Below the pieces are notes generated by a model. It ran no database searches. It saw only the letters and a program-made list of their open reading frames with translations, and had not been told where the DNA came from. The position numbers and the translations under genes are program-made. From positions 434,001 through 498,000 of the forward strand of contig NZ_CP022743.1 in NCBI RefSeq assembly GCF_002257585.1: 64,000 nucleotides of DNA. Direction: 5' to 3'. The number at the start of each line of letters is the position of its first letter. Position 1 is the stretch's first letter. Positions 24,904-32,753 of the stretch are shown here, piece after piece. The stretch is from Mucilaginibacter xinganensis. Its GTDB lineage: Bacteria > Bacteroidota > Bacteroidia > Sphingobacteriales > Sphingobacteriaceae.

Positions 24904-27018
24904 ATGAAAGATAATAAATTGGAAAATCCAAAACCGATCCGGAAAATACCGAATAAAAAAAATACGCCCAAGCCGCCAAAACCAAACATTATGTGGTTTT
25001 ATGCCATTATTGTTGTGGTATTGCTGGTTGTAGCTACCTTATTAAATACTACCACATCAAACCCGATAACCTTTCAGAGGTTTGACGAGGAAATGCTGAA
25101 ACAGCACGATGTTGAAAAAGTGGTGGCCTACCGCAGCGGTGACCTTTTTGTTGCCGAGGTATATATTAAAAAAGAAAGCTTAAGCAAACCTCAGTATGCC
25201 GATGCCAAAAAAGAGCAGCGCCCTTTAAATATGGGTGCAGCCGAAGGCCCCCAGTACACTTTTACAGACGCTACCTACGAAGGCATAAAGACATCAATTG
25301 CCAATGCGGAAAAAGATTTCACTGATGCACAAAAGATCCCTGTTAGTGTAGAGCCAGGGCATGAAAGCCTTTTGTCAAACTGGTTTGTGCAATGTATCAT
25401 AATGGCTGTACTGCTGGTAGCTGTTTGGCTATTTATTATGCGCCGCATGAGCGGTGGCGCAGGCGGCGGTCCTGGTGGTCAGATCTTTAACATCGGTAAA
25501 TCAAAAGCTACCCTGTTTGACAAAGAAGCCCAGGTATCCGTAACATTTAATGATGTGGCCGGGTTGGAAGAAGCAAAACAGGAAGTAATGGAAATTGTGG
25601 ATTTTCTTAAAAATCCTAAAAAATACACTAACCTTGGGGGTAAAATTCCGAAAGGTGCGCTTTTAATAGGAGCACCGGGTACAGGTAAAACACTGCTTGC
25701 GAAGGCTGTTGCCGGGGAAGCACAGGTGCCTTTCTTCTCGCTGTCAGGATCAGACTTTGTTGAAATGTTTGTGGGGGTGGGTGCTTCACGTGTTCGTGAT
25801 TTGTTCCGCCAGGCAAAAGACAAAGCGCCATGTATTATATTTATTGACGAGATTGATGCCATTGGCCGCGCCCGTGGCAAAAACAATATTGTAGGTGGTA
25901 ATGATGAGCGTGAAAACACCCTGAACCAGTTGCTGGTTGAAATGGATGGTTTCGGTACCGATTCAGGCATCATTATTCTTGCTGCAACTAACCGCCCGGA
26001 TGTTTTGGACTCAGCGTTGCTGCGCCCCGGACGTTTTGACAGGCAGGTATCCATTGACAAGCCCGATTTGATTGGCCGCGAGCAGATCTTTAAAGTGCAC
26101 TTAAAGCCGGTTAAACTGGCTGAAGGAGTTGATGCTAAAAAACTATCGGCACAAACTCCGGGCTTTGCCGGTGCCGAAATTGCCAACGTATGTAACGAGG
26201 CTGCTTTAATAGCCGCCCGTAAAAATAAAGAGGCTGTTGATATGCAGGATTTCCAGGATGCTATTGACCGCGTTATTGGTGGTTTGGAAAAAAAGAACAA
26301 AATTATATCTCCCGAAGAAAAACGCATTGTGGCTTACCACGAAGCCGGGCACGCAATTGCAGGCTGGTTTTTGGAACATGCCGATCCTTTGGTTAAGGTT
26401 TCCATTGTTCCGCGCGGTGTGGCTGCTTTGGGTTATGCCCAGTATCTGCCAAAAGAACAGTTCCTATATACTACCGAGCAGTTGATTGACGGCATGTGCA
26501 TGACACTTGGTGGACGTGTGGCCGAAGATATTACTTTCGGTAAGATTTCAACCGGCGCGCAAAACGACCTTGAACGCATCACAAAACTGGCTTACGCCAT
26601 GGTTACTATTTATGGTATGAATGACAAGGTGGGTAATGTATCCTTTAACGATACCCAGGGCGAGTACCAGTTTAATAAACCATATTCTGAGAAAACTTCA
26701 GAGCTGATTGATGTGGAGGTACGTAACCAGATTGCGGAAGTTTATCAAATGACCAAGAACCTGTTGCTTGATAAAAGGGAAGGCCTGATTAAATTAGCAG
26801 ATAAGCTTTTAGAAAAGGAAATTCTTTTCCAAAGTGATCTGGAAGAGATTTTAGGCAAGCGACCTTTTGAAAACCGTACTACTTATGACGAGTTTGTGAA
26901 CGGACCGGAAGCAGATCAGACACCCGTAGCCAAAGCTTTGGTACCGGAAGGTGTTGCAGATCATTCAGGTACTTTTGAAAGAAACCCGGAAGAAAAAGAA
27001 GCAAATACTAAAGAATAA
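24904..27018 (+). CDS. ftsH: ATP-dependent zinc metalloprotease FtsH
   Basis: A 704-residue membrane-anchored AAA+ protease that removes misfolded membrane proteins and some regulators. A basic Pro/Lys-rich N terminus precedes membrane helix 1 (about 30-48), a periplasmic domain (about 50-157), and helix 2 (160-179). Then comes the AAA domain with Walker A GAPGTGKT (256-263), Walker B IIFIDEID (311-318) and the second region of homology [10 protein letters not shown]. The zinc site HEAGH is at 479-483, with the third ligand region in [13 protein letters not shown]. The tail is acidic. It is in the rsfS-ftsH-LUD order. Confidence 0.98.
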   Translation: MKDNKLENPKPIRKIPNKKNTPKPPKPNIMWFYAIIVVVLLVVATLLNTTTSNPITFQRFDEEMLKQHDVEKVVAYRSGDLFVAEVYIKKESLSKPQYADAKKEQRPLNMGAAEGPQYTFTDATYEGIKTSIANAEKDFTDAQKIPVSVEPGHESLLSNWFVQCIIMAVLLVAVWLFIMRRMSGGAGGGPGGQIFNIGKSKATLFDKEAQVSVTFNDVAGLEEAKQEVMEIVDFLKNPKKYTNLGGKIPKGALLIGAPGTGKTLLAKAVAGEAQVPFFSLSGSDFVEMFVGVGASRVRDLFRQAKDKAPCIIFIDEIDAIGRARGKNNIVGGNDERENTLNQLLVEMDGFGTDSGIIILAATNRPDVLDSALLRPGRFDRQVSIDKPDLIGREQIFKVHLKPVKLAEGVDAKKLSAQTPGFAGAEIANVCNEAALIAARKNKEAVDMQDFQDAIDRVIGGLEKKNKIISPEEKRIVAYHEAGHAIAGWFLEHADPLVKVSIVPRGVAALGYAQYLPKEQFLYTTEQLIDGMCMTLGGRVAEDITFGKISTGAQNDLERITKLAYAMVTIYGMNDKVGNVSFNDTQGEYQFNKPYSEKTSELIDVEVRNQIAEVYQMTKNLLLDKREGLIKLADKLLEKEILFQSDLEEILGKRPFENRTTYDEFVNGPEADQTPVAKALVPEGVADHSGTFERNPEEKEANTKE

Positions 27019-27127
27019 GTTTAATGCTCAAAGTGAAAAGTCCAAAGCAAGAAGTGAAATATCTTTTAGCTTTGGATTTTTTGTTTTAAGCTTGTAATAA
27101 TTAATTTAAAGTTCTTTCCGGTTAAAA

Positions 27128-27766
27128 ATGAGGGATATAACTACATCAAAGGAAAAACTACTGAAGAAGATCCGCAAGGCGCTTTTGGAGAAAAGGGATA
27201 ATCCATACCCCAACCTGGAGGACCTGCCACATTATCCCCCTACTGATGAATTAAAGGAGGTGCTTTTTGCCGAGCAGTTTACAGCTGTATCCGGCCAGTT
27301 TGTTTTTTGTGAAGATGACGTGCAGTTTATTGAAAACCTGCTCGAGCTTGCTGAAGAGCGTAAGTGGCATAAGATCTATTGCTGGGAGCCTGCACTGCAG
27401 GAGGTACTCACCCGTTTTGAATATCCTTTTTACGAAACCGATAAAGATTTTGAGCAGGCCGACGTGGGTTTTACCCTTTGCGAAGCCCTGATTGCACGTA
27501 ATGGCAGTGTCCTGCTGTCAAATGGCAACATGGCGGGCAGGCGGTTAAGCATTTATCCCCCGGTACACATTGTGCTGGCATATACTTCGCAGCTGGTTCT
27601 TGACCTTAAAGACGGCTTTAAGCTGATAAAAAATAAATACGGCAGCGATATTCCATCAATGATCAGTAATGTTACGGGCCCCAGCCGCACGGCTGATATT
27701 GAAAAAACACTGGTATTAGGAGCCCATGGTCCTAAAGAACTATTTGTGTTTTTGTTGGATGGGTAA
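27128..27766 (+). CDS. LUD-domain protein (LutC/YkgG-like)
   Basis: A 212-residue LUD-domain protein. Diagnostic motifs are ADVGFTLCEALIARNGSVLL in the middle and NVTGPSRTADIEKTLVLGAHGP at the C-terminal end. In Bacillus the relative LutC belongs to an iron-sulfur lactate oxidation complex with LutA and LutB; neither is encoded here. In this phylum a lone LUD gene after ftsH appears to be a conserved arrangement, so its role may not be lactate oxidation. The gap to ftsH is 109 bases. Confidence 0.9.
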   Translation: MRDITTSKEKLLKKIRKALLEKRDNPYPNLEDLPHYPPTDELKEVLFAEQFTAVSGQFVFCEDDVQFIENLLELAEERKWHKIYCWEPALQEVLTRFEYPFYETDKDFEQADVGFTLCEALIARNGSVLLSNGNMAGRRLSIYPPVHIVLAYTSQLVLDLKDGFKLIKNKYGSDIPSMISNVTGPSRTADIEKTLVLGAHGPKELFVFLLDG

Positions 27767-27788
27767 GAAATGAAGTGGCTAATTGTGT

Positions 27789-28880
27789 TTACAAAGCTAA
27801 TTTCAAATCTTCTAACCGGCACTCTTCCAAAATAAGTCTCTCGCTTCTTTTTTCAGCATCATATTCCCATTTAACCAACCTAATGTAGCCATCGGTTATT
27901 TCAATCCCGGTTATGTCTCCATCGTCAAAACAACAGCAGCCGCTGTTAAAATAGGTATCCAGATAGCCTTTAAAGTCGGGTGGGCGTATCTTTAAATGCA
28001 GCCTTTCAATCTTATCCTGTAATTCAATCGCCTCCGAATCTTTATGATCAGCCCTGGCTGCAGCCAGTTTGTCGTACAATGCCTCCAGCTCAGTTAATGA
28101 CCTGAAAACCGGCTGATGGGTATGCCCGGTTATCAGGAGCGTATTTTTTCTTTTCGAGCTCCATTCATACATGATGCGGTTATGATCACTTTTGAGCGTA
28201 TTATTATTTGCCGGCGTGTTTGGGTTTATCCGGAGGTACGCCTGGAAAGGCCCCCATATATCTGACACAAACCATTTGCTGAACCAGTTACCATCGCTTT
28301 GCAGGTCGCCCTGGTGGCCATGTGTCATATATATTTCAAGGGACACATCGCCCATCTGTGTTTTAAGTATCACGCCTTCATAAATATCAACCTCCCGGCC
28401 ATAAATGCTTTGGAGGTTTACTGATGCAAGCGGATCGTTGTCCCAGTAAAGGTCATGGTTGCCGTAGATCTTTATAAAAGCCTGGCGGTTGATAAATAAT
28501 TTTTCAGCCCCAAAGGTTGCTTTGTTATGTCGTTTTACGGTGACTATCAGGTTTTCCCAAAGCTCCTCACTGTCGCCAAGGCTGATATAAAAAAACAGGT
28601 TGCTGTTGTAATATTCAAGGGCGGCAAGGTAGTTGGGTTCAGCTTTTTTAAAAATATCTGCGCCATCCCTGGCACCTTTGTGCTGGTCAGAAAAAATAAC
28701 AAATTTGTCAGTGGCTGCGTCAAAGGGTATTGTCAGCCCTTTTTTAATCCGGCCTGCTTTAATATCAGCATAAAGGTGATTTAATGCTGCATCAACCCTT
28801 GTTTTATCCGGCCGCGACGATAGCCGGTTGGCAAGGGCGATAACAGGTTTGGTAAAAACTGATTGTAAAAATTTACGCAT
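27789..28880 (-). CDS. Calcineurin-like metallophosphoesterase
   Basis: A 363-residue cytosolic phosphoesterase. The metal ligands appear in order: D-x-H (IFSDQHKGARD), GD (SLGDSEELWEN), GNHD (YGNHDLYWD), a lone His (THGHQGD) and GHTH (ITGHTHQPVF). A helical segment between residues 255 and 290 carries Asp/Glu/Lys-rich text, and the end is VKWEYDAEKRSERLILEE. Substrate unknown; the UDP-diacylglucosamine hydrolase LpxH shares these motifs but has a different size and cap. Convergent with the LUD gene. Confidence 0.87.
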   Translation of the reverse strand: MRKFLQSVFTKPVIALANRLSSRPDKTRVDAALNHLYADIKAGRIKKGLTIPFDAATDKFVIFSDQHKGARDGADIFKKAEPNYLAALEYYNSNLFFYISLGDSEELWENLIVTVKRHNKATFGAEKLFINRQAFIKIYGNHDLYWDNDPLASVNLQSIYGREVDIYEGVILKTQMGDVSLEIYMTHGHQGDLQSDGNWFSKWFVSDIWGPFQAYLRINPNTPANNNTLKSDHNRIMYEWSSKRKNTLLITGHTHQPVFRSLTELEALYDKLAAARADHKDSEAIELQDKIERLHLKIRPPDFKGYLDTYFNSGCCCFDDGDITGIEITDGYIRLVKWEYDAEKRSERLILEECRLEDLKLAL

Positions 28881-28967
28881 TAGCAGGTGAACGTTGTTTA
28901 TGCCTCTTTTTTAATTTATTACACAGGGAATTAAAAATGCGCTCTTATGTAATTTATTTCGATTTTT

Positions 28968-29031
28968 ACCCCGTTAAATAACGGTATTTTATACGTTAAA
29001 ATACGGTAAAAATACCGTTATTTAACGGGGT
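28968..29031. repeat. 23-bp perfect inverted repeat with competing inner stems
   Basis: Arms 28968-28990 and 29009-29031 are fully complementary (outer part ACCCCGTTAAATAACGG). The loop and inner arms allow another fold: ACGGTATTTTA with TAAAATACGGT (one mismatch), and CGGTA-AAAA-TACCG. It lies 64 bases upstream of the start of the four-gene signalling operon, and 88 bases from the divergent phosphoesterase start. It looks like a regulatory mRNA fold or a two-fold-symmetric protein site. Confidence 0.75.
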
Positions 29032-29095
29032 GGATTTTTTAGGGCAAACCTTATCTTGAAACCATATTTACCTTAACCCTTTAACTAGATTAATT

Positions 29096-29458
29096 ATGTC
29101 ATCAGTAATCGACAAAACATTAGCGCAAAGCTTGATCAACAACTATCAAACTCAAAACTCAGGAACGGGCGGACCGGCACTGGTTACCCCCGAGGGGCAG
29201 TTTTTAAATGGATTTTTTATTAGCCGCAGAAGTTTGGATGCCATCCTCAGCGATAAAAACTGCGTGGGCGTAAGCGTACATTTTGCCAAGCACCCGGATC
29301 ATGTTGGCTCAACCGATAATATATTTACTTTAATCCTTGGAGGCGCCGAGCCCAATCCTGATTATCCGGAAGTAAACGGTGCCGCTCCGTATGTATGCAG
29401 GTACGAAACCTGGGACCAGCTGACCCCATGCCCGCCGTTTTGTACAGAACTCATCTGA
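29096..29458 (+). CDS. Uncharacterised small protein with C-terminal CPPFC motif
   Basis: A 120-residue soluble protein of no known function. The N-terminal helix (KTLAQSLINNYQ) is followed by FLNGFFISRRSLDAILSDKN, then VGVSVHFAKHPD and IFTLILGGAEPN, an alternating helix-strand pattern. The end, ETWDQLTPCPPFC, holds two cysteines in C-P-x-x-C spacing that could bind metal or form a disulfide. I recall similar proteins next to LuxR-type two-component systems in Bacteroidota, sometimes in several copies. Here it is first in an operon with a membrane protein, a kinase and a regulator (9-base gap to the next gene). I infer it is part of, or the main target of, that signalling unit. Confidence 0.8.
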   Translation: MSSVIDKTLAQSLINNYQTQNSGTGGPALVTPEGQFLNGFFISRRSLDAILSDKNCVGVSVHFAKHPDHVGSTDNIFTLILGGAEPNPDYPEVNGAAPYVCRYETWDQLTPCPPFCTELI

Positions 29459-29467
29459 TAGATTGAT

Positions 29468-30124
29468 ATGAATTTAGACATTATATACGGCGTATATTTA
29501 ATACTGTTATTGCTGATTACCATTGTCGGCTTTAGCCGCTTTAAAAAGCTTTCAAAGGGTTTTAAGGCTTTAACGGTATTAATTCTATGTACTTTGATAA
29601 GCGAGAGTATAAAGAAAGTATATGGGAGGATTTATCATAATAATATGCCCATTGCTCATATTTGGGCGGTTATCGAATTTGCGTTATTTTCTTTAACGTA
29701 TTTTTATTTGCTGAAAAGTACACGGGTAAAAAATATAATAATTGCTTCAACTATTGTTATGTTAATGCTGGAGATAGTAAATGTGTTGTTTTTTGAAAAA
29801 TTAACACAATTTCCTTCGCTCATCCTGGAAGCCTCCCATATTCTATACGTGGTTTATTCGCTGTTGCTATTTCGTCAAATGCTGTTATTCCCTACAGAGC
29901 AGAGCTTGTTTAAACAAAGCCTGTTTTGGTTTAACATCAACGTGTTGTTTTACGCAACTACTATGTTCCTTAATTTTGCGTTGCTAAGCTATTTCATAGA
30001 AAACAAGTTAGAACTGGCTCCCCTGGTTTATTTTGGTGTGGCCATTAATCTTATATTTTATGTTGTGATTGGCATTTCATTGTTAATTGACAATGCAAAA
30101 GAGATACGGCTAAGCAATGGTTAA
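29468..30124 (+). CDS. Uncharacterised integral membrane protein
   Basis: A 218-residue protein with about six or seven predicted membrane helices and very short loops. It is not a transporter family that I recognise. Features include the first helix pair around VYLILLLLITIVGFSR, a charged cytosolic turn (SESIKKVYGRIYHNN), and a last helix before a short Lys/Arg tail. Its end overlaps the histidine kinase start by 8 bases, so the two are made together. It may be the sensory membrane part for the kinase, which has only one membrane helix; this is inference. Confidence 0.75.
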   Translation: MNLDIIYGVYLILLLLITIVGFSRFKKLSKGFKALTVLILCTLISESIKKVYGRIYHNNMPIAHIWAVIEFALFSLTYFYLLKSTRVKNIIIASTIVMLMLEIVNVLFFEKLTQFPSLILEASHILYVVYSLLLFRQMLLFPTEQSLFKQSLFWFNINVLFYATTMFLNFALLSYFIENKLELAPLVYFGVAINLIFYVVIGISLLIDNAKEIRLSNG

Positions 30125-30953
30125 CGGTGTTCCAAATAGCAGCGAGCTGTATGTTGTGCTTATTTCGGCAACTGTTTTTTTTGTGTTCCTGTCAGGCTTT
30201 ATCATTTACTTCGTTATATTATACCAAAGGCGGCAGGACCAAAACAGATCAGAGCGGGATGTGATGCAGGCCAACTTCAGGCAGGAGTTTTTGAAGGCCC
30301 GTCTGGAGATGCAGGAACAAACATTTGCCCACGTAAGCCGGGAACTGCATGATAATGTTAACCAGGTTTTATCATTTGTAAAGCTTAATCTGGCTATGAT
30401 TACCGATGTGGACAGCGAACAGCGGACCAGAATAAATGAAAACCGCGACTTGATCGCGCAGGTTATTACTGACCTGCGTGATCTTTCAAAAAGCCTTAGT
30501 TTTGAACATATTACTAAGCTTGGCCTGGTAAAAACTATTGAAAACGAAGTAAATAAGCTTAATAAAAGTGGTATTATTGAAGCGGATATTTCAGTACAGG
30601 GAACAATATACCCACTTGGGGAGCAAAGCGAGCTGGTGCTTTTTCGCATTTTTCAGGAAGCAATGAACAATGCTATTAAATACTCCGGCGCAGAGCATTT
30701 AAAAATCAGTTTGCAATATAGCCCTGAAATGTTTAATTTGAGAGTCGATGACGATGGCGTTGGCTTTTTAATGAATTCATTAGACCATAATACAGGGTCT
30801 GGTTTGATAAATATTGAAAATAGAGCAAATGTAATTGGTGCTGTCGCAACAATTACCAGTTCACCAGGCGATGGCTGTCGTATCAATGTTAGCCTAAACC
30901 TTTTACAACAAAGAATATACACTGATGGAAAACATCCAGATAGCTTTAGTTGA
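30117..30953 (+). CDS. Sensor histidine kinase, NarL-partner type
   Basis: A 278-residue kinase with one N-terminal membrane helix (residues 11-37) and practically no extracellular domain. The HisKA_3 motif has phospho-acceptor His78 in SRELHDNVNQVLSF. The ATPase domain carries the N box (FQEAMNNAIKYS), the G1 box (VDDDGVGF) and the G2-like GSGLINIENR. This class phosphorylates LuxR-type response regulators; the next gene, overlapping by 29 bases, is exactly that. It must sense an intracellular or membrane signal, possibly through the membrane protein encoded upstream. Confidence 0.93.
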   Translation: MVNGVPNSSELYVVLISATVFFVFLSGFIIYFVILYQRRQDQNRSERDVMQANFRQEFLKARLEMQEQTFAHVSRELHDNVNQVLSFVKLNLAMITDVDSEQRTRINENRDLIAQVITDLRDLSKSLSFEHITKLGLVKTIENEVNKLNKSGIIEADISVQGTIYPLGEQSELVLFRIFQEAMNNAIKYSGAEHLKISLQYSPEMFNLRVDDDGVGFLMNSLDHNTGSGLINIENRANVIGAVATITSSPGDGCRINVSLNLLQQRIYTDGKHPDSFS

Positions 30954-31560
30954 TGATCACCGGCTTTTCAGAAGCGGAATAGCATCATTAATTAACAAAT
31001 TTAAAGGATTCAATATACTTTTTGAAGCGAGCAACGGGGAAGAAATGGTGCGCAAAATTTCTTCAAAGTTAAAGCCGGATATTGTGTTGCTGGATATACA
31101 TATGCCCGTAATGGACGGTACTTCAACAGGGCTGTGGTTAAAAGAAAACTATCCTGAGATCCGCATAATAGTTTTATCAATGCTGGAAGATCCGGAAAAG
31201 GTGCTTACCATGCTCAAATTGGGCGCAAAAGGATATCTGCTTAAAGATTCAGAGCCTCATGAATTTGAGCAGGCACTGCAAAAAGTATCTGTAGGTGAGG
31301 TGTACTACCCGGAATTTGTAACCCGGCTGTTAATTAATTCATTTAACGAGCAGCAGGGTCAGGTTACCTTGCAGTTGCGCGAAATGGAATTTTTAAAATT
31401 GGCAGCCTCCGAACTTACCTACAAAGAAATTGCCACGCAAATGTGTATCAGCATACGTACTGTTGATGGCTACCGCGACCAGTTGTTTGAAAAACTAGGT
31501 GTTAAAAGCCGAATTGGGCTGGTTATGTACGCCATAAAAAATAAAATGATAGAGTTGTAA
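30925..31560 (+). CDS. LuxR/NarL-type response regulator
   Basis: A 211-residue regulator. The receiver domain has Asp10-Asp11, phospho-acceptor Asp57 (VLLDIHMP), and Lys in GYLLKDSE. The C-terminal GerE helix-turn-helix covers about residues 145-205 (LTYKEIATQMCISIRTVDGYRDQLFEKLG). It overlaps the kinase gene by 29 bases, an unusually long overlap, which ensures equal synthesis. Cognate partner of the kinase upstream. Confidence 0.95.
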   Translation: MENIQIALVDDHRLFRSGIASLINKFKGFNILFEASNGEEMVRKISSKLKPDIVLLDIHMPVMDGTSTGLWLKENYPEIRIIVLSMLEDPEKVLTMLKLGAKGYLLKDSEPHEFEQALQKVSVGEVYYPEFVTRLLINSFNEQQGQVTLQLREMEFLKLAASELTYKEIATQMCISIRTVDGYRDQLFEKLGVKSRIGLVMYAIKNKMIEL

Positions 31561-31589
31561 TTTGCTAATAAAATTAGCAAATTTGCTGT

Positions 31590-32660
31590 ATGGGGCATGA
31601 GGATAACGAAGCATTTTTTAAAGGGCGGGGTGCACAGGTAAATACTCACAATAAATTTTTAAAAAGCAAGTATGTTTTGGAGCATATAGAAGGGCTTGAT
31701 GAACCCCTGCTTGAAAATACCGCAACACAGCTTTTTGAGGAAACGCCAAAAAAAATTGTAAGCGAATCGAACAGCCCTGACCTTAGCCACATGTACTCCA
31801 TAAACCCGTACCAGGGGTGCGAACACGGCTGTATTTACTGTTATGCGCGAAATAGCCATGAATATTATGGTTTTAGCGCCGGCCTTGATTTTGAGCGCAA
31901 AATAATAGTAAAACGAAACGCTCCCGAACTTTTAGAGCAGTACTTTAATAAAAAAAATTACACCCCGGTTTGTATAATGCTTTCGGGCAATACGGATTGT
32001 TACCAGCCAATTGAACGGCAGTTAAAAATAACACGGGCGCTTTTGGAGCTATTTCTCAAATATAAAAATCCAGTTAGTATCATCACCAAAAATAACGTCA
32101 TTCTGCGTGATCTGGATATTCTACAGGAACTGGCGGCTATGCGTTTGGTACATGTAAATGTTTCTATCACCTCATTAAATGAACAATTGCGGCAAAAGCT
32201 GGAACCCCGAACCGTAACCGCTACTGGCCGGCTGGCCGTTATTCAAAAGCTTACAGAAAAAGGAATTCCCTGCAGGGTAATGGCAGCGCCAATTATTCCC
32301 GGCTTAAACAGCAACGAAGTGCCCGCCATTATAAAAGCAGCAGCAGACAGGGGTGCCGTTTCAGCTGGGTTTACCATTGTGCGTTTGAACGGCAGCATCA
32401 GCGAAATTTTCACCGACTGGATTAATAAGGCTTTTCCTGACCGCGCCGAAAAAGTGCTTAACATGATAAGATCATGCCACGATGGAAAGCTGAATGACAG
32501 TGATTTTGGCCGACGAATGAGCGGCGAGGGGAAGATAGCTGAATCTATTCACCAGATGTTTAAAATGGCCTGTAACCGGTTCATGGCAGACAGAGATATG
32601 CCGGAATTTGACTATACCCTGTTTGTGCCCAAAAACGGGAAGCAGACCAGTCTGTTTTAA
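31590..32660 (+). CDS. PA0069 family radical SAM protein
   Basis: A 356-residue radical SAM enzyme. The iron-sulfur cluster motif Cys77-x3-Cys81-x2-Cys84 is in QGCEHGCIYCYARNSHEY. Other elements of the spore-photoproduct-lyase-like group are FERKIIVKRNAPELL, IMLSGNTDCYQPIER and VNVSITSLNEQLRQKLEPR, plus MAAPIIPGLNS. Substrate of this family is unknown; a nucleic-acid role has been suggested from distant similarity to spore photoproduct lyase. It begins 29 bases after the response regulator and may be co-transcribed with it. Confidence 0.92.
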   Translation: MGHEDNEAFFKGRGAQVNTHNKFLKSKYVLEHIEGLDEPLLENTATQLFEETPKKIVSESNSPDLSHMYSINPYQGCEHGCIYCYARNSHEYYGFSAGLDFERKIIVKRNAPELLEQYFNKKNYTPVCIMLSGNTDCYQPIERQLKITRALLELFLKYKNPVSIITKNNVILRDLDILQELAAMRLVHVNVSITSLNEQLRQKLEPRTVTATGRLAVIQKLTEKGIPCRVMAAPIIPGLNSNEVPAIIKAAADRGAVSAGFTIVRLNGSISEIFTDWINKAFPDRAEKVLNMIRSCHDGKLNDSDFGRRMSGEGKIAESIHQMFKMACNRFMADRDMPEFDYTLFVPKNGKQTSLF

Positions 32661-32753
32661 AAGTATTTTGTTTGTACCCAGTACCCTTAAAGACTTTATA
32701 TCTCCAAATAAGGCGTTTTTTTATTCGTTATCTTTTTTTATTTTCAACTCCAA

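Noticed and set aside
25479..26327. 282-codon open frame on the minus strand inside ftsH
   Set aside because: Fully antisense to a highly conserved AAA domain; composition is Ser/Pro-rich without any family features. It is a by-product of the ftsH codon pattern.
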